From: JACKCP01 sp034007295
GTDB taxonomy: Bacteria > Desulfobacterota > Desulfobacteria > Desulfobacterales > JACKCP01
Assembly (NCBI GenBank): GCA_034007295.1
Contig: JAVERC010000031.1
Coordinates: forward strand, 1-41,478
Reading direction: 5' to 3'
DNA length: 41,478 bases
In this document: piece after piece, positions 22,755 to 31,011 of the stretch
Position numbering within the stretch: position 1 is the first letter of the stretch
Layout of the letters: every line of letters starts with the position of its first letter
Translations under genes and position numbers: made by a program
Notes under the pieces: model-generated
What the model was told of the DNA's origin: nothing
The model's database searches: none
Seen by the model: only the letters and a program-made list of their open reading frames with translations

Positions 22755-22979
22755 ATGGATTTTGACAAGATTCTAGAAGTGCTTAAGAAAAATTATCCTT
22801 TAGGCTTAATATTAAGAAAAGATATTGAAAAAGCAACAGGTGGTCTTTTGAGATGTTCGACTTTAGCGGTAAGGGATTCTGAAGGGAACGGCATAAATAA
22901 CAGAGTTTATATAGGTAAAAACCCAGCATACAAAATTGAAGATGTTGTTGAGTATCTTAAAAAGAAGGTGAGAGATTGA
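22755..22979 (+). CDS. Small excisionase-like DNA-binding protein
   Basis: 74 aa. LILRKDIEKATGGLLRCSTLA resembles a helix-turn-helix and VYIGKNPAYKIEDVVEYLKKK the basic strand and final helix of AlpA/Xis-like island proteins. AAGGAAAC precedes the ATG by 2-4 nt. It takes the place of the 66-aa HTH gene of island 1, upstream of the primase, though the sequences are only loosely alike. Probable regulator or recombination directionality factor. Confidence 0.7.
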   Translation: MDFDKILEVLKKNYPLGLILRKDIEKATGGLLRCSTLAVRDSEGNGINNRVYIGKNPAYKIEDVVEYLKKKVRD

Positions 22980-22997
22980 AGCCACAAAAGAAAAAAA

Positions 22998-23091
22998 CCT
23001 ATGACCTTCCAAGTAATAGGCTTTTTTCAACATTTTATCTCCGTAACTAGAATAAAGGAATAAACCCCTTTAAAGGGGAGGAAACATTCCT
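22998..23091 (+). other. Terminator-like hairpin and palindromes upstream of the primase gene
   Basis: CCTAT/ATAGG followed by T6 (22998-23027) is a weak terminator after the 74-aa gene. Then comes a perfect 14-bp palindrome CCCCTTTAAAGGGG (23065-23078) and a hairpin AGGAA/TTCCT (23079-23091). They may be operators for the primase transcript. The remaining bases to 23232 show nothing more. Confidence 0.4.
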
Positions 23092-23232
23092 GAGAACCAG
23101 TTAAAAAGATCATATCAATTTACCTGATTTTTTCAAGAGTTTTCCTTCCCAATTATTCAAAAATATTAAAAATCGAAAAGTTGACGCCTGACATTTGTAT
23201 TAATCCAGGTTCGAAACTTGAAAGGTTTAATT

Positions 23233-26088
23233 ATGTCTGAAAAAACAAAAGCCGACACAAGGCCGGCATACTCAAATAATATAAATAATACATCAAATAT
23301 CATAAAAAAACAAGATGTTATAACTTTTGATAAGAATAAAATTATTGACACAATAAGACGTCTTTTAAAAGAAAAGTTAGATATTGACGTTGATGCAGTT
23401 GAAATTGGGACGGCTGACTTTGTCCGGCCTAAACAAAAGAGCAGCATTTTTTATAAGATCTTTGATAATGGGGACGGCAACTTTGTTTTATTTGCAGGCG
23501 ATTTTGCAACAGGGGAACAATTTTCAGAGTGTCTTAATGGCAGTGGTAAATATCGAACCATGACCGAAGCAGACCGAAAACTTATCCAGGAAGCCAAAAA
23601 AACAAGGGACGCTGAGCGTGAAAAGCAGGCTGAAGAAGACGCAAAAAAAGCTGTTTATATCCTTAAAAATTCAAACAATGCAATACCTGAAGACTTTGGA
23701 TATTGCCTTAAAAAAGGCTTAACTGGCAGTGATTTTAAGGCTTTTCAATTGATTGGCTATAATCATAAATATAAAAATATTGTCATGCCGTTGTTTGATA
23801 TAAACGGCAAGCACTGGTCAAATCAATATATATATGCTGAAAAAATCACACTTCCAAACGGGAAAAAAACAGACAAGAGAAATAAGGGTAAGACGAACAG
23901 CTGCTTTAATGTTGCAGGTGATATTGCAAAATCAGAAACTATTTATATTGCGGAAGGTGCTGCAACAGCTGACACCGTCCACCTTGCCACGGACAAACCT
24001 TGTGTTTTTTGCGTTAATGCCGGAAATATAGAACCTGTTTATTTGGCTTTAAAAGGAAAATATTCTGATAAAGAAGTTGTCCTGATTGCAGATAACGACA
24101 TTGAAAAAGAAGCTGAAAAAGGTATAAATAAAGGCCGTGAGACAGCGGAAGAACTAAATAATAAGTATGGCTTGCCTTATGTCCTATGTCCTGTAAATTC
24201 AGATTTTAACGACTATTACAAAGGTTTTATTGATGAAGGCGGCACCAGGGAGCAGGCTTTAAGCAAGGTTAAAGAGTATATTTTAAACCCTGATAATATA
24301 ATTGAAGCCAACCAGAAAAAGGACGAAGAAGAAACAAAACAAATTACTGATATAACAACAGCTCAACAAGACTACCCCTTAAGGTCATACCCGTTTCACT
24401 GCTTACCGACTGATTTAGTTCAATCATTTGAACAGCTTGCAAAGTCTTTAAATTCAAGCTCAAGACAAATTCCAGGAATAGCGATGGCGATAATTTCAGG
24501 AATTACAGGCAGTTCAATACAGGTACACGTTAAAGAAGGTTATACAATGCCGTTAACCTTATTTTGTTGTGATATACGGCATAAAGGACAAGGCAAAAGC
24601 CCTTTAATTAATAAACTGCTAAAGACAATTAAAGAAAAACAAAAAGCAGAAGAAAAAAAATATATTAATGAACTTGCTGAATATCAAAAAGCAAAGACAA
24701 GAGGAGATGATGACATTGAAAAGCCTGAACAAACCCCGGCCTTATCAGTTGATGATTTCACAATGGAAAGTTTACGAGAAAACCCTAGTTATTCAGGCGG
24801 TTTGATATGTTTGGTGCATGAACTGGCAGGAATATTTAACGGGGCTAACCAGTATAAAGGCGGTAAAGGAAGTGATAAGGAAACTATTTTAAATTTAAAA
24901 GACGGTCAAACCATAACTATTAAAAGGAAAGGTTTGCAGGTCACTTTACCTTTGGCCGTGTCAATATCTGGTGGTATGCAGCCACCAATATTTAAAAGAC
25001 TTTTTAATGGTAATTCATACACAGAAAACGGAACAGTTGAAAGGTTTATTTATACTTATGAACAGTATAAAACATACTTAGAAACAGGTGATATATGGAC
25101 ACAGGAACACCAGCAAGCATGGTTAAAAAGACTTAACAATTTGCTGCTATGGTATGAGACTTTGAAAAGTAACCAGTCTATTTGTTTTTTAAAGTTAACG
25201 CCTGAAGCTTTTGAACTGTATAAGGAATATAGAAACAACTTAGTATTAAAGGCTAAAAGATACCCTGAAATTATCAAAGGATATATTAATAAAATAACTG
25301 GTGATTGTAGCCGTATAGCTGGTTTACTTCATCTTTTTGATTGCCTTAATTCCAGCCATAGAATAAGCGGAGAAATTACAGCTGAAACTTATAATAAAGC
25401 TATTGAAATAGCTGATTTTTATTTGGCTGAATTTATAAATATAATGGCTGTTTTAATTCTTGAGAAAAAACAAAGTCTGGATTTAGCAGATAAAGAGCTT
25501 TCAAACCTTGCTCAAACTTTAAGTAAGATTTTAGATCATGCAAACGAAGACAATTATTTAAAGTTTAATGATATCAGGGAAGCATACAATAAAGACCATG
25601 CAGTCAACATAAAACCCCGAAGTAAAAAAATAGGACTGTTAATTGAAAAAGCAGGATTGAATAAAACAAATGGACAGGTTCATTTAAAAAATAACTCTGG
25701 TGACTGGACGGAAAAAGCTACTTGTTTGATTTGCGATGATGAACTTAAAAGATTTTTAAATTATTACATCAAAGATCATATCCAACATATCCATGATATC
25801 CAAAATACTGTCAACACTGATACACAGCATGGTTATGATAAAAAATCATCATATCCAACATATCCAGAAAAGACAGAAGACAAGCAAGCTATGGTTATGA
25901 TGGATATGACACAAAAAGATCATATCCATAGCGAGAACACTATAAATAAAAGCTTTGGTTATGATGGTTATGATGGTTATGATGTTGTAAGCAAAAACAA
26001 ACCAGACCAACAAACCAAACCAGTTGAGCAGAAACAAACATCATTTGAGATTTTTAAAAATGGTGACGTGGCGGTATTGAATGATTGA
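23233..26088 (+). CDS. Toprim primase / DUF3987 helicase-like replication protein (island 2)
   Basis: 951 aa. ATG at 23233 (AAAGG 8 nt upstream) preferred to an upstream TTG. Residues about 50-352 are very close to the island 1 protein, with Toprim E241 (AEGAATA) and D287/D289 (ADND). From about 355 it differs: a DUF3987 domain with P-loop HKGQGKSPL (450-458), Walker-B-like GLICLVHELAG and the ISGGMQPPIFK sensor-like segment. Residues about 849-917 are low-complexity (HIQ, GYD triplets) owing to 12 iteron-like DNA words. Its stop overlaps the next gene by 8 nt. It should prime and unwind at the island origin. Confidence 0.87.
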   Translation: MSEKTKADTRPAYSNNINNTSNIIKKQDVITFDKNKIIDTIRRLLKEKLDIDVDAVEIGTADFVRPKQKSSIFYKIFDNGDGNFVLFAGDFATGEQFSECLNGSGKYRTMTEADRKLIQEAKKTRDAEREKQAEEDAKKAVYILKNSNNAIPEDFGYCLKKGLTGSDFKAFQLIGYNHKYKNIVMPLFDINGKHWSNQYIYAEKITLPNGKKTDKRNKGKTNSCFNVAGDIAKSETIYIAEGAATADTVHLATDKPCVFCVNAGNIEPVYLALKGKYSDKEVVLIADNDIEKEAEKGINKGRETAEELNNKYGLPYVLCPVNSDFNDYYKGFIDEGGTREQALSKVKEYILNPDNIIEANQKKDEEETKQITDITTAQQDYPLRSYPFHCLPTDLVQSFEQLAKSLNSSSRQIPGIAMAIISGITGSSIQVHVKEGYTMPLTLFCCDIRHKGQGKSPLINKLLKTIKEKQKAEEKKYINELAEYQKAKTRGDDDIEKPEQTPALSVDDFTMESLRENPSYSGGLICLVHELAGIFNGANQYKGGKGSDKETILNLKDGQTITIKRKGLQVTLPLAVSISGGMQPPIFKRLFNGNSYTENGTVERFIYTYEQYKTYLETGDIWTQEHQQAWLKRLNNLLLWYETLKSNQSICFLKLTPEAFELYKEYRNNLVLKAKRYPEIIKGYINKITGDCSRIAGLLHLFDCLNSSHRISGEITAETYNKAIEIADFYLAEFINIMAVLILEKKQSLDLADKELSNLAQTLSKILDHANEDNYLKFNDIREAYNKDHAVNIKPRSKKIGLLIEKAGLNKTNGQVHLKNNSGDWTEKATCLICDDELKRFLNYYIKDHIQHIHDIQNTVNTDTQHGYDKKSSYPTYPEKTEDKQAMVMMDMTQKDHIHSENTINKSFGYDGYDGYDVVSKNKPDQQTKPVEQKQTSFEIFKNGDVAVLND
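25777..25981. repeat. Iteron array in the primase 3' end (island 2), candidate origin
   Basis: Twelve copies of CATAWCC (CATATCC, one GATATCC; inverted GGTTATG or GGATATG). In gene direction: three forward (25777, 25786, 25795), one inverted (25831), two forward (25850, 25859), two inverted (25893, 25902), one forward (25921), three inverted (25957, 25966, 25975). Pitch within groups is 9 bp. The order and offsets match the island 1 array although the word is different. Confidence 0.8.
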
Positions 26089-26500
26089 TACAATATACGG
26101 TCGACAAGTTGAATTTAGCCTTGATGAAAACGGGAAGTTAGGGATAAAGGGATTGTTGCAATTTACAGACTGGGAGAAAAAACAAATACTCTCATATATG
26201 AAAGTTTGCAAAGGTGAAATTATCGGAAAAATAAAAGCAGGCATTGAAATTGTACCAATTCCAACGATTGAAAAGCCAAGTGTTTGCATTGATTCTATGC
26301 CATGTAAGCATATAGGGTTAAATAGCGACGACACAGGGACTTATCCTGTTTGCTTATATAATAATCAGCCTATACATGAAAAAGGCTTTATTTGTCCTTT
26401 GGCTAATGAAAGGATTTATAAGGCTTTAGGGATTGAGACAGACAAGGAAAGATTCAATAGGTTATATGGAAGGTTTAAGCCAAAAGTAAAGGCAGGATAA
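26081..26500 (+). CDS. Four-cysteine small protein with TubC_N-like start (island 2)
   Basis: 139 aa, homologue of the 157-aa protein of island 1. The TubC_N-like start (FSLDENGKLGIKG, then the helix ending VCKGEIIGKIKAG) is moderately conserved. The block at 68-111 is nearly invariant between the islands, with C69, C75, C91 and C105 in the same C-x5-C-x15-C-x13-C spacing and NSDDTGTYPVCLYNNQPIH. It overlaps the primase stop by 8 nt. Constant pairing with the primase in both islands argues for a shared replication role; metal binding is inferred from the cysteines. Confidence 0.75.
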   Translation: MIDTIYGRQVEFSLDENGKLGIKGLLQFTDWEKKQILSYMKVCKGEIIGKIKAGIEIVPIPTIEKPSVCIDSMPCKHIGLNSDDTGTYPVCLYNNQPIHEKGFICPLANERIYKALGIETDKERFNRLYGRFKPKVKAG

Positions 26501-26511
26501 AATAATAATCA

Positions 26512-26534
26512 AGGCCGGTGAAGTCTGCCGGCCT
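26512..26534 (+). other. GC-rich hairpin after the four-cysteine gene
   Basis: AGGCCGG (26512-26518) and CCGGCCT (26528-26534) form a strong 7-bp stem with a 9-nt loop. No T run follows, so it is more likely an RNA-protecting hairpin or a protein site than an intrinsic terminator. Confidence 0.5.
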
Positions 26535-27782
26535 AACAGAACTATCCAGGCAATTTATTAAAGTAGTGTCCTGAAGATCTTTTATTATTAGATTTTAATA
26601 TATATTGAAAATGGAATAATCCTTGCCTTAACACTTTTAAGCAATATTCATGCCAACCTGAAAAAGTCTGTATTTATTCAATAATCTTGTTAAACGCTTT
26701 ACTATAATCAAGCGTCCTTGCAATAAATAAAAAAAAGGGGACTGTTTAATAATGGATTAACCCTTTATATTTAGAATACCTTAAAATCAACTCTGATAAG
26801 CATAATACAAGCCTTAAAAGATATCTTGCTGATATAAGTTAAACTTGAAAAGGCTTTAAATAGTATGTATTGAGCTTTGATTTACTTATAACCCGTGACA
26901 GCAACAAATAAAAAAAGGCCTAATTTTAATCAGAACAAAGTAAATTTTAATTTATACTACCCTGAACAAGGGTAAATGAGTTGAGGTTTTAAGCATGAAT
27001 GACCTTGTATATCATATTAACAATTCAAGCCATGATAAGATCTTTTGATACACAAGATTTGATATAAGTTTAAAATGGAAAAAAGCATTCAAGGCAAACC
27101 ATGATTAATAATTTTGTTATTGGTGAAGTACGTCCAGGTTAAGAACAAATGTTTTAGCCTTTTATGTTTAATAGTATTTAAGATCAAAGCATGAGGATAA
27201 AGAACTTTTGTTTTAGCTCAATAATTCTTGTTTGGCTTCAAAGTCATAACGTCCTTTTAAAGATCATACAAAGCAGCTTATTATTTTCAGTTCGGATAAA
27301 AAGTATTTCATACCTTGAAAAGATCTTTTATCCTTAATCAAATTTATATCAGTATTAAAAACAGTTAAATCAGCCAAAGAAAAAAAGCCGGTGAATAAGA
27401 ACTGGTGTATTGTCTGTATATTCTTTATTTGGCTTCAATATCAAGCCGTCCTGATAAAAACCAAGTGTAATTACCTTCAAATATAAATTAGATTTTACAT
27501 ACACCGTCCATTTAACGGACAATATTATTATAAAAAACATCTTTAAATACTGATTACTCTTGATGATATAAAATAAATGGCTAAATAAGCAAAATAACCG
27601 GTGCTTGTCTATGCCTTATTAAATATTCAAACATTTGATTTAATGCCTGTATTTTATTTGTTTGATAGCAAGTAATTAAAATATTTATTTACTTCATTTA
27701 TTAAATATCTGGAATTATAAAAAAGAAGGTCTTTGAGCGTGATTTTAAATAACCCTTATACTTATTTTTAAGTAGTGAATAT

Positions 27783-27876
27783 TATTAATATATTGTCTGG
27801 TTAAGTTTAGTTTTGCTCAAAATTGGGCAGAAGTCTGAATTTAAGATACTATTAATATATTGTCTGGTTAAGTTTA
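27783..27876. repeat. 27-bp direct repeat pair
   Basis: Identical 27-bp copies at 27783-27809 and 27850-27876, 67 bp apart, centred on ATATTGTCTGGTTAAG. No coding role. Confidence 0.85.
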
Positions 27877-28329
27877 CCAGGGAGCTTTTTTCTTTGGCTG
27901 AATAAATGATTTAAACATAGCTGCCTTGTTTCAGGGTAAAGCCTGTAATAAATAAAAAAGTGACTTATAACTTATTGATTTTATAAGCCGTCATATCCTT
28001 AACTTATGCAGTAAACTATCTAAACACTTGATATTGCTTAAAACTAGCAGGCGGCTATAAAGCAAGGTTATCTTGGATTTAATAAACTATACTAATACTA
28101 AAGAATATTTATTACCCGATTTACCCCTTTAGGTGCAATACAGACAGGAAGCCGATATTACAAAAATCAACCAACGCAAATATGAGCTCGTTAATATCAA
28201 AACACAGCAGCTCATTTGATGAGATCATATCAAGGTATCAGTTGAGCTTTTTTCTTTGGCTGAAATCATATTACATAATTGTAAAAAATATTCATTTATC
28301 ATTAAGCAAATGATTAAGTGTACCCTTGA

Positions 28330-28426
28330 GTGTACCTGTTTAATTTATGAAAACACAAAAGTTTTTTAAATGTTGCTTTTCTATCGACCTTTTTGTGTAC
28401 CTGTTTAATTTATGAAAACACAAAAG
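28330..28426. repeat. 32-bp direct repeat pair near the tRNA-Arg end
   Basis: Identical 32-bp copies at 28330-28361 and 28395-28426, 65 bp apart, beginning GTGTACCTGTTTAATT. They lie 140-240 bp from the island end and could be recombination or packaging sites. Confidence 0.85.
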
Positions 28427-28453
28427 CCTTTATTCATAGGCATTAAATAAAAA

Positions 28454-28502
28454 GGTTCGATGGACATAGTAGCAATCGAACCCATTTTAAGGCTACTTTT
28501 TA
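28454..28502 (+). other. Overlapping alternative hairpins
   Basis: GGTTCGAT (28454-28461) pairs with ATCGAACC; the loop contains GTAGC, which can instead pair with GCTAC downstream, followed by T5. The two structures exclude each other, as in an attenuator. No gene follows on this strand. Confidence 0.35.
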
Positions 28503-28566
28503 GGTAAATATTTTTTCTTGTAATTGTTCTTTGTTTTTTGTGGACAGGTACAAACCGTAAAATTGA

Positions 28567-28593
28567 TACCGTGGACGGTACCGTGGACAGATT
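28567..28593. repeat. Subterminal tandem site, right end of island 2
   Basis: 27 bp identical to 21195-21221, with two ACCGTGGAC words at a 12-bp pitch, 36 bp inside the att repeat. Confidence 0.7.
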
Positions 28594-28602
28594 GAAAAGA
28601 AA

Positions 28603-28638
28603 TAAAAAAAGGCTTTAGCGAAAAACGCTGAAAGCCTT
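28603..28638 (-). terminator. Terminator of tRNA-Arg
   Basis: AAGGCTTTAGCG (28609-28620) pairs with CGCTGAAAGCCTT (28626-28638, one bulge) and on the minus strand is followed by T8. One arm falls inside the att repeat, so the terminator is rebuilt by island DNA. Confidence 0.85.
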
Positions 28639-28693
28639 GATTTTAATGGTACGCCTGGAGGGATTCGAACCCCCGACCTACGGATTCGTAGTC
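28629..28693 (-). repeat. att repeat, tRNA-proximal copy (island 2)
   Basis: 65 bp matching 21013-21077 with one mismatch; it includes the 3' part of the intact tRNA-Arg. Confidence 0.93.
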
Positions 28694-28723
28694 CGGCGCT
28701 CTATCCAGCTGAGCTACAGGCGC
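28647..28723 (-). tRNA. tRNA-Arg (ACG), attachment site of island 2
   Basis: 77 nt with encoded CCA. Acceptor GCGCCTG pairs with CAGGCGT (G-U at 1-72). The anticodon loop is CTACGAA, anticodon ACG. The anticodon stem CCGGA/TCCGT has a C-U mismatch at 27-43. The 3' part is duplicated at 21013-21077. Confidence 0.92.
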
Positions 28724-29218
28724 AAAAAAACTTCATTGCATATAGACCAATGGCAGCATAATTGTCAATGTAAAAAAGAAAAAATTCAGGAGATATCTTT
28801 AAAAAATTAAAAATTAAAGTTTTTAAAATTTGGCTTTTTGTTGTAATTAGTGATTGACTGAAAACCAAATTTTTTTTGTTTACTTTATCATAAGTAAAAA
28901 AATTTACTTCAAAATTCATTGCGTCTTAAGCTTTGACTTTGAAATAAATTTTCTCAACTCCAGAAAAAACGAGTTTTCATTCAAAAATAATTATTATCTG
29001 AATCAGTGATTGGCCGAAAACGCAATTTTTTTGTTGAGTTCGAGGAAGATGAAAAATTTAACTTTCACGATACATTGAAAATTTTGAATATTAAATTCTA
29101 AATCCAACTTTAGGTTTAGTTATCTCTTTATTTTTACTGAACAGGCCTATTTTTTTTAATTAAGAGTTGACTCTTTCTTTGTCTCAAGATATCGCATTAA
29201 AGATTTGGGGTTGTTTTA
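28724..29218. other. Intergenic region with an imperfect direct repeat
   Basis: No gene. An imperfect repeat of about 33 bp occurs at 28846-28878 and 29002-29033, sharing AGTGATTG, GAAAAC and a following T run. The rest is AT-rich with no clear signal besides a possible tadA leader. Confidence 0.5.
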
Positions 29219-29704
29219 ATGTATGAATTTTTTATGGAACTTGCTTTAAAAGAGGCATTAAAGGCAAAAAGCATGAATGAAGTCCCAATTGGAGCAGTTA
29301 TTACAGACTTTGATGGAAATATTATTTCAAAAGGCTGCAATCTTGTTATAACTGAAACTAATCCATGCTCACATGCTGAAATAAATGCCATTAAAAAAGC
29401 TTCGGAAAAACTTTCAAACTATAGACTTCCAAATACTGTTTTGTACTCAACAATAGAACCTTGCATAATGTGTATGGGAGCTATTATTCATTCAAGGATA
29501 AATAAAGTTGTATTCGGAGCCTTTGACCACAAATGGGGGGGATGTGGCTCTTTATACAGCTTTCAGGAAAATAAAAATTTGAATCACAGACCTGAAATAG
29601 TTTCAGGAATTTTAGAAAATGAATGCAAAAAACTTCTTCAGGACTTTTTTCTAAACAAAAGAAAGATTAAAAAAGGAGAATCAAAGTGTCCAGTATTGCC
29701 GTGA
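29219..29704 (+). CDS. tadA: tRNA adenosine(34) deaminase
   Basis: 161 aa. A zinc deaminase signature is complete: H52-A-E54 (proton shuttle Glu) and P81-C82-I-M-C85, with the family's EVPIGAV and NPCSHAEINA segments. TadA converts A34 to inosine in tRNA-Arg(ACG); that very tRNA gene lies 0.5 kb upstream. The C-terminus is basic. Its 3' end overlaps purA by 19 nt, so the two are cotranslated. Confidence 0.93.
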   Translation: MYEFFMELALKEALKAKSMNEVPIGAVITDFDGNIISKGCNLVITETNPCSHAEINAIKKASEKLSNYRLPNTVLYSTIEPCIMCMGAIIHSRINKVVFGAFDHKWGGCGSLYSFQENKNLNHRPEIVSGILENECKKLLQDFFLNKRKIKKGESKCPVLP

Positions 29705-30978
29705 TTGGAACCCAATGGGGAGATGAGGGCAAGGGTAAAATAGTTGACCTTCTATCAGACCGTGCAGACTATGTTGTAAGGTTTCAGGGAGGAAACAACG
29801 CAGGTCATACAATGGTCATTAACGGTGAATCCATAATAAGTCACCTTGTGCCTTCGGGAATCATTCAGGGTAAAAGATGCATTATAGGAAACGGCGTTGT
29901 TGTTGACCCTTCTGTATTGTTGGAGGAAATGGATTATTTGGAAAAAAAAGGAATAGACGTAAGCCCTGAAAAGCTCTCTATAAGCGAGAAGGCACATATA
30001 ATTTTTCCATACCACAAAATGCTTGACAATGCCCGTGAAAACAGTGCCGGAGACAAAAAAATTGGTACAACAGGCAGGGGAATCGGGCCTTGCTATGAAG
30101 ACAAGGCTTCAAGAAAAGGAATAAGATTTGCAGAATTTCTTGAAGACCAAATTTTTAGAGAAATGCTGAAAATAAATATTGAAGAAAAAACAAAAATTTT
30201 AACTCATGTTTTTTCTTACAATGAAACCCCAGACTTTGATAAAATTTATAAGACATATTCAGAATACGCTAAAAGACTAAAGCCTTATGTAAAAAATATC
30301 TCTGCTGATCTTGGGCAAGCACTTAAAAAAGACTCTAAAATTCTTTTTGAAGGAGCACAGGGAACTCACCTTGATATAGATCACGGAACATATCCTTTTG
30401 TGACATCTTCAAATACAGTTTCCGGCAATATCTGCTGCGGGTCAGGAATTGGACCTAAAGCAATTCAGGAAGTACTTGGAATTGCAAAGGCTTATACAAC
30501 AAGAGTTGGTGCGGGCCCTTTCCCAACAGAACTTCTTGATGAAACCGGAGATTATATCCAAAAAAAAGGTGCAGAATTCGGAGCTACCACAGGCAGAAAA
30601 AGAAGATGCGGATGGATTGATACAGTAGTTTTAAATAATGCTGTAAGACTTAATTCAGTTACCGGTCTTGTACTTACAAAACTTGATGTTCTTGGGGGAA
30701 TAAAACAGCTTAAAATCTGTACATCATATAAAATAGGAAATGAAATTACACCTTATTTTCCAGCCCTTGTTCAAAATGCAGCTCTTGCAGTTCCACAATA
30801 TGAAACAATTGAAGGGTGGAACGAAGATATAAGTAAAATAAGAAAATTCGATAATTTCCCACAGACTACAATCAGGTACATAAGAAGAATTGAAGAAATC
30901 TGTGAAACTGAAGTAAAAATCGCTTCAGTTGGTCCTGGGAGAGAAGAAACAATAGAGATAAAGCCTTTATTCAGATAA
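29686..30978 (+). CDS. purA: Adenylosuccinate synthetase
   Basis: 430 aa, full length. IGTQWGDEGKGKIVD is the GTP-binding P-loop region with the catalytic Asp, followed by NNAGHT, GTTGRGIGPCYEDK and the GATTGRKRRCGW IMP/aspartate region near residue 300. It joins IMP and aspartate using GTP to form adenylosuccinate, the first committed step to AMP. Start is GTG at 29686 with AAAGGAG 8 nt upstream inside tadA. A hairpin follows at 30985-31003. Confidence 0.95.
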   Translation: MSSIAVIGTQWGDEGKGKIVDLLSDRADYVVRFQGGNNAGHTMVINGESIISHLVPSGIIQGKRCIIGNGVVVDPSVLLEEMDYLEKKGIDVSPEKLSISEKAHIIFPYHKMLDNARENSAGDKKIGTTGRGIGPCYEDKASRKGIRFAEFLEDQIFREMLKINIEEKTKILTHVFSYNETPDFDKIYKTYSEYAKRLKPYVKNISADLGQALKKDSKILFEGAQGTHLDIDHGTYPFVTSSNTVSGNICCGSGIGPKAIQEVLGIAKAYTTRVGAGPFPTELLDETGDYIQKKGAEFGATTGRKRRCGWIDTVVLNNAVRLNSVTGLVLTKLDVLGGIKQLKICTSYKIGNEITPYFPALVQNAALAVPQYETIEGWNEDISKIRKFDNFPQTTIRYIRRIEEICETEVKIASVGPGREETIEIKPLFR

Positions 30979-31003
30979 AAAATTGGCCGGTTTATAACCG
31001 GCC
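30978..31003 (-). terminator. Shared hairpin between purA and the LUD gene
   Basis: GGCCGGTT (30985-30992) and AACCGGCC (30996-31003) form an 8-bp stem. On the minus strand T6 follows, giving a good terminator for the leftward LUD gene; on the plus strand the T tract is poor. Confidence 0.75.
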
Positions 31004-31011
31004 TTAATCAA

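Larger units (their letters stand above)
26535..28566. repeat. Non-coding region of island 2 with phased and direct repeats
   Basis: Two kb without a credible gene. The block 27234-27511 is homologous to 12458-12736 of island 1. AAGATC-like words start at 27141, 27180, 27200, 27241, 27260 and 27320, again near multiples of 20 bp. A GCTT(C)AAAGTCAT-x-CGTCC unit occurs at 27234 and 27430 and in weaker form elsewhere. Direct repeats include 27783-27809 with 27850-27876, 28330-28361 with 28395-28426, and a 20-bp word at 27882 and 28244 that is also inverted at 27370. Confidence 0.75.
21013..28693. mobile_element. Island 2: 7.7-kb satellite-like element in tRNA-Arg
   Basis: Bounded by 65-bp direct repeats (one mismatch) of the tRNA-Arg 3' part. 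All genes run rightward: integrase next to the distal att copy, a small excisionase-like protein, the Toprim/DUF3987 primase and an overlapping four-cysteine protein, then 2.1 kb of non-coding DNA up to the tRNA. Fewer cargo genes than island 1 but the same order and polarity relative to the tRNA. Confidence 0.85.

Noticed and set aside
25777..25981. Protein-level tripeptide repeat (HIQ/GYD) as a binding motif
   Set aside because: Inverted DNA words yield unrelated tripeptides and the other island has different ones at the same offsets, so the DNA layout explains the repeats better.
26535..28566. CRISPR array in the island 2 repeat region
   Set aside because: Repeats are degenerate or present only in pairs, spacing is not that of repeat-spacer units, and no cas gene is present.
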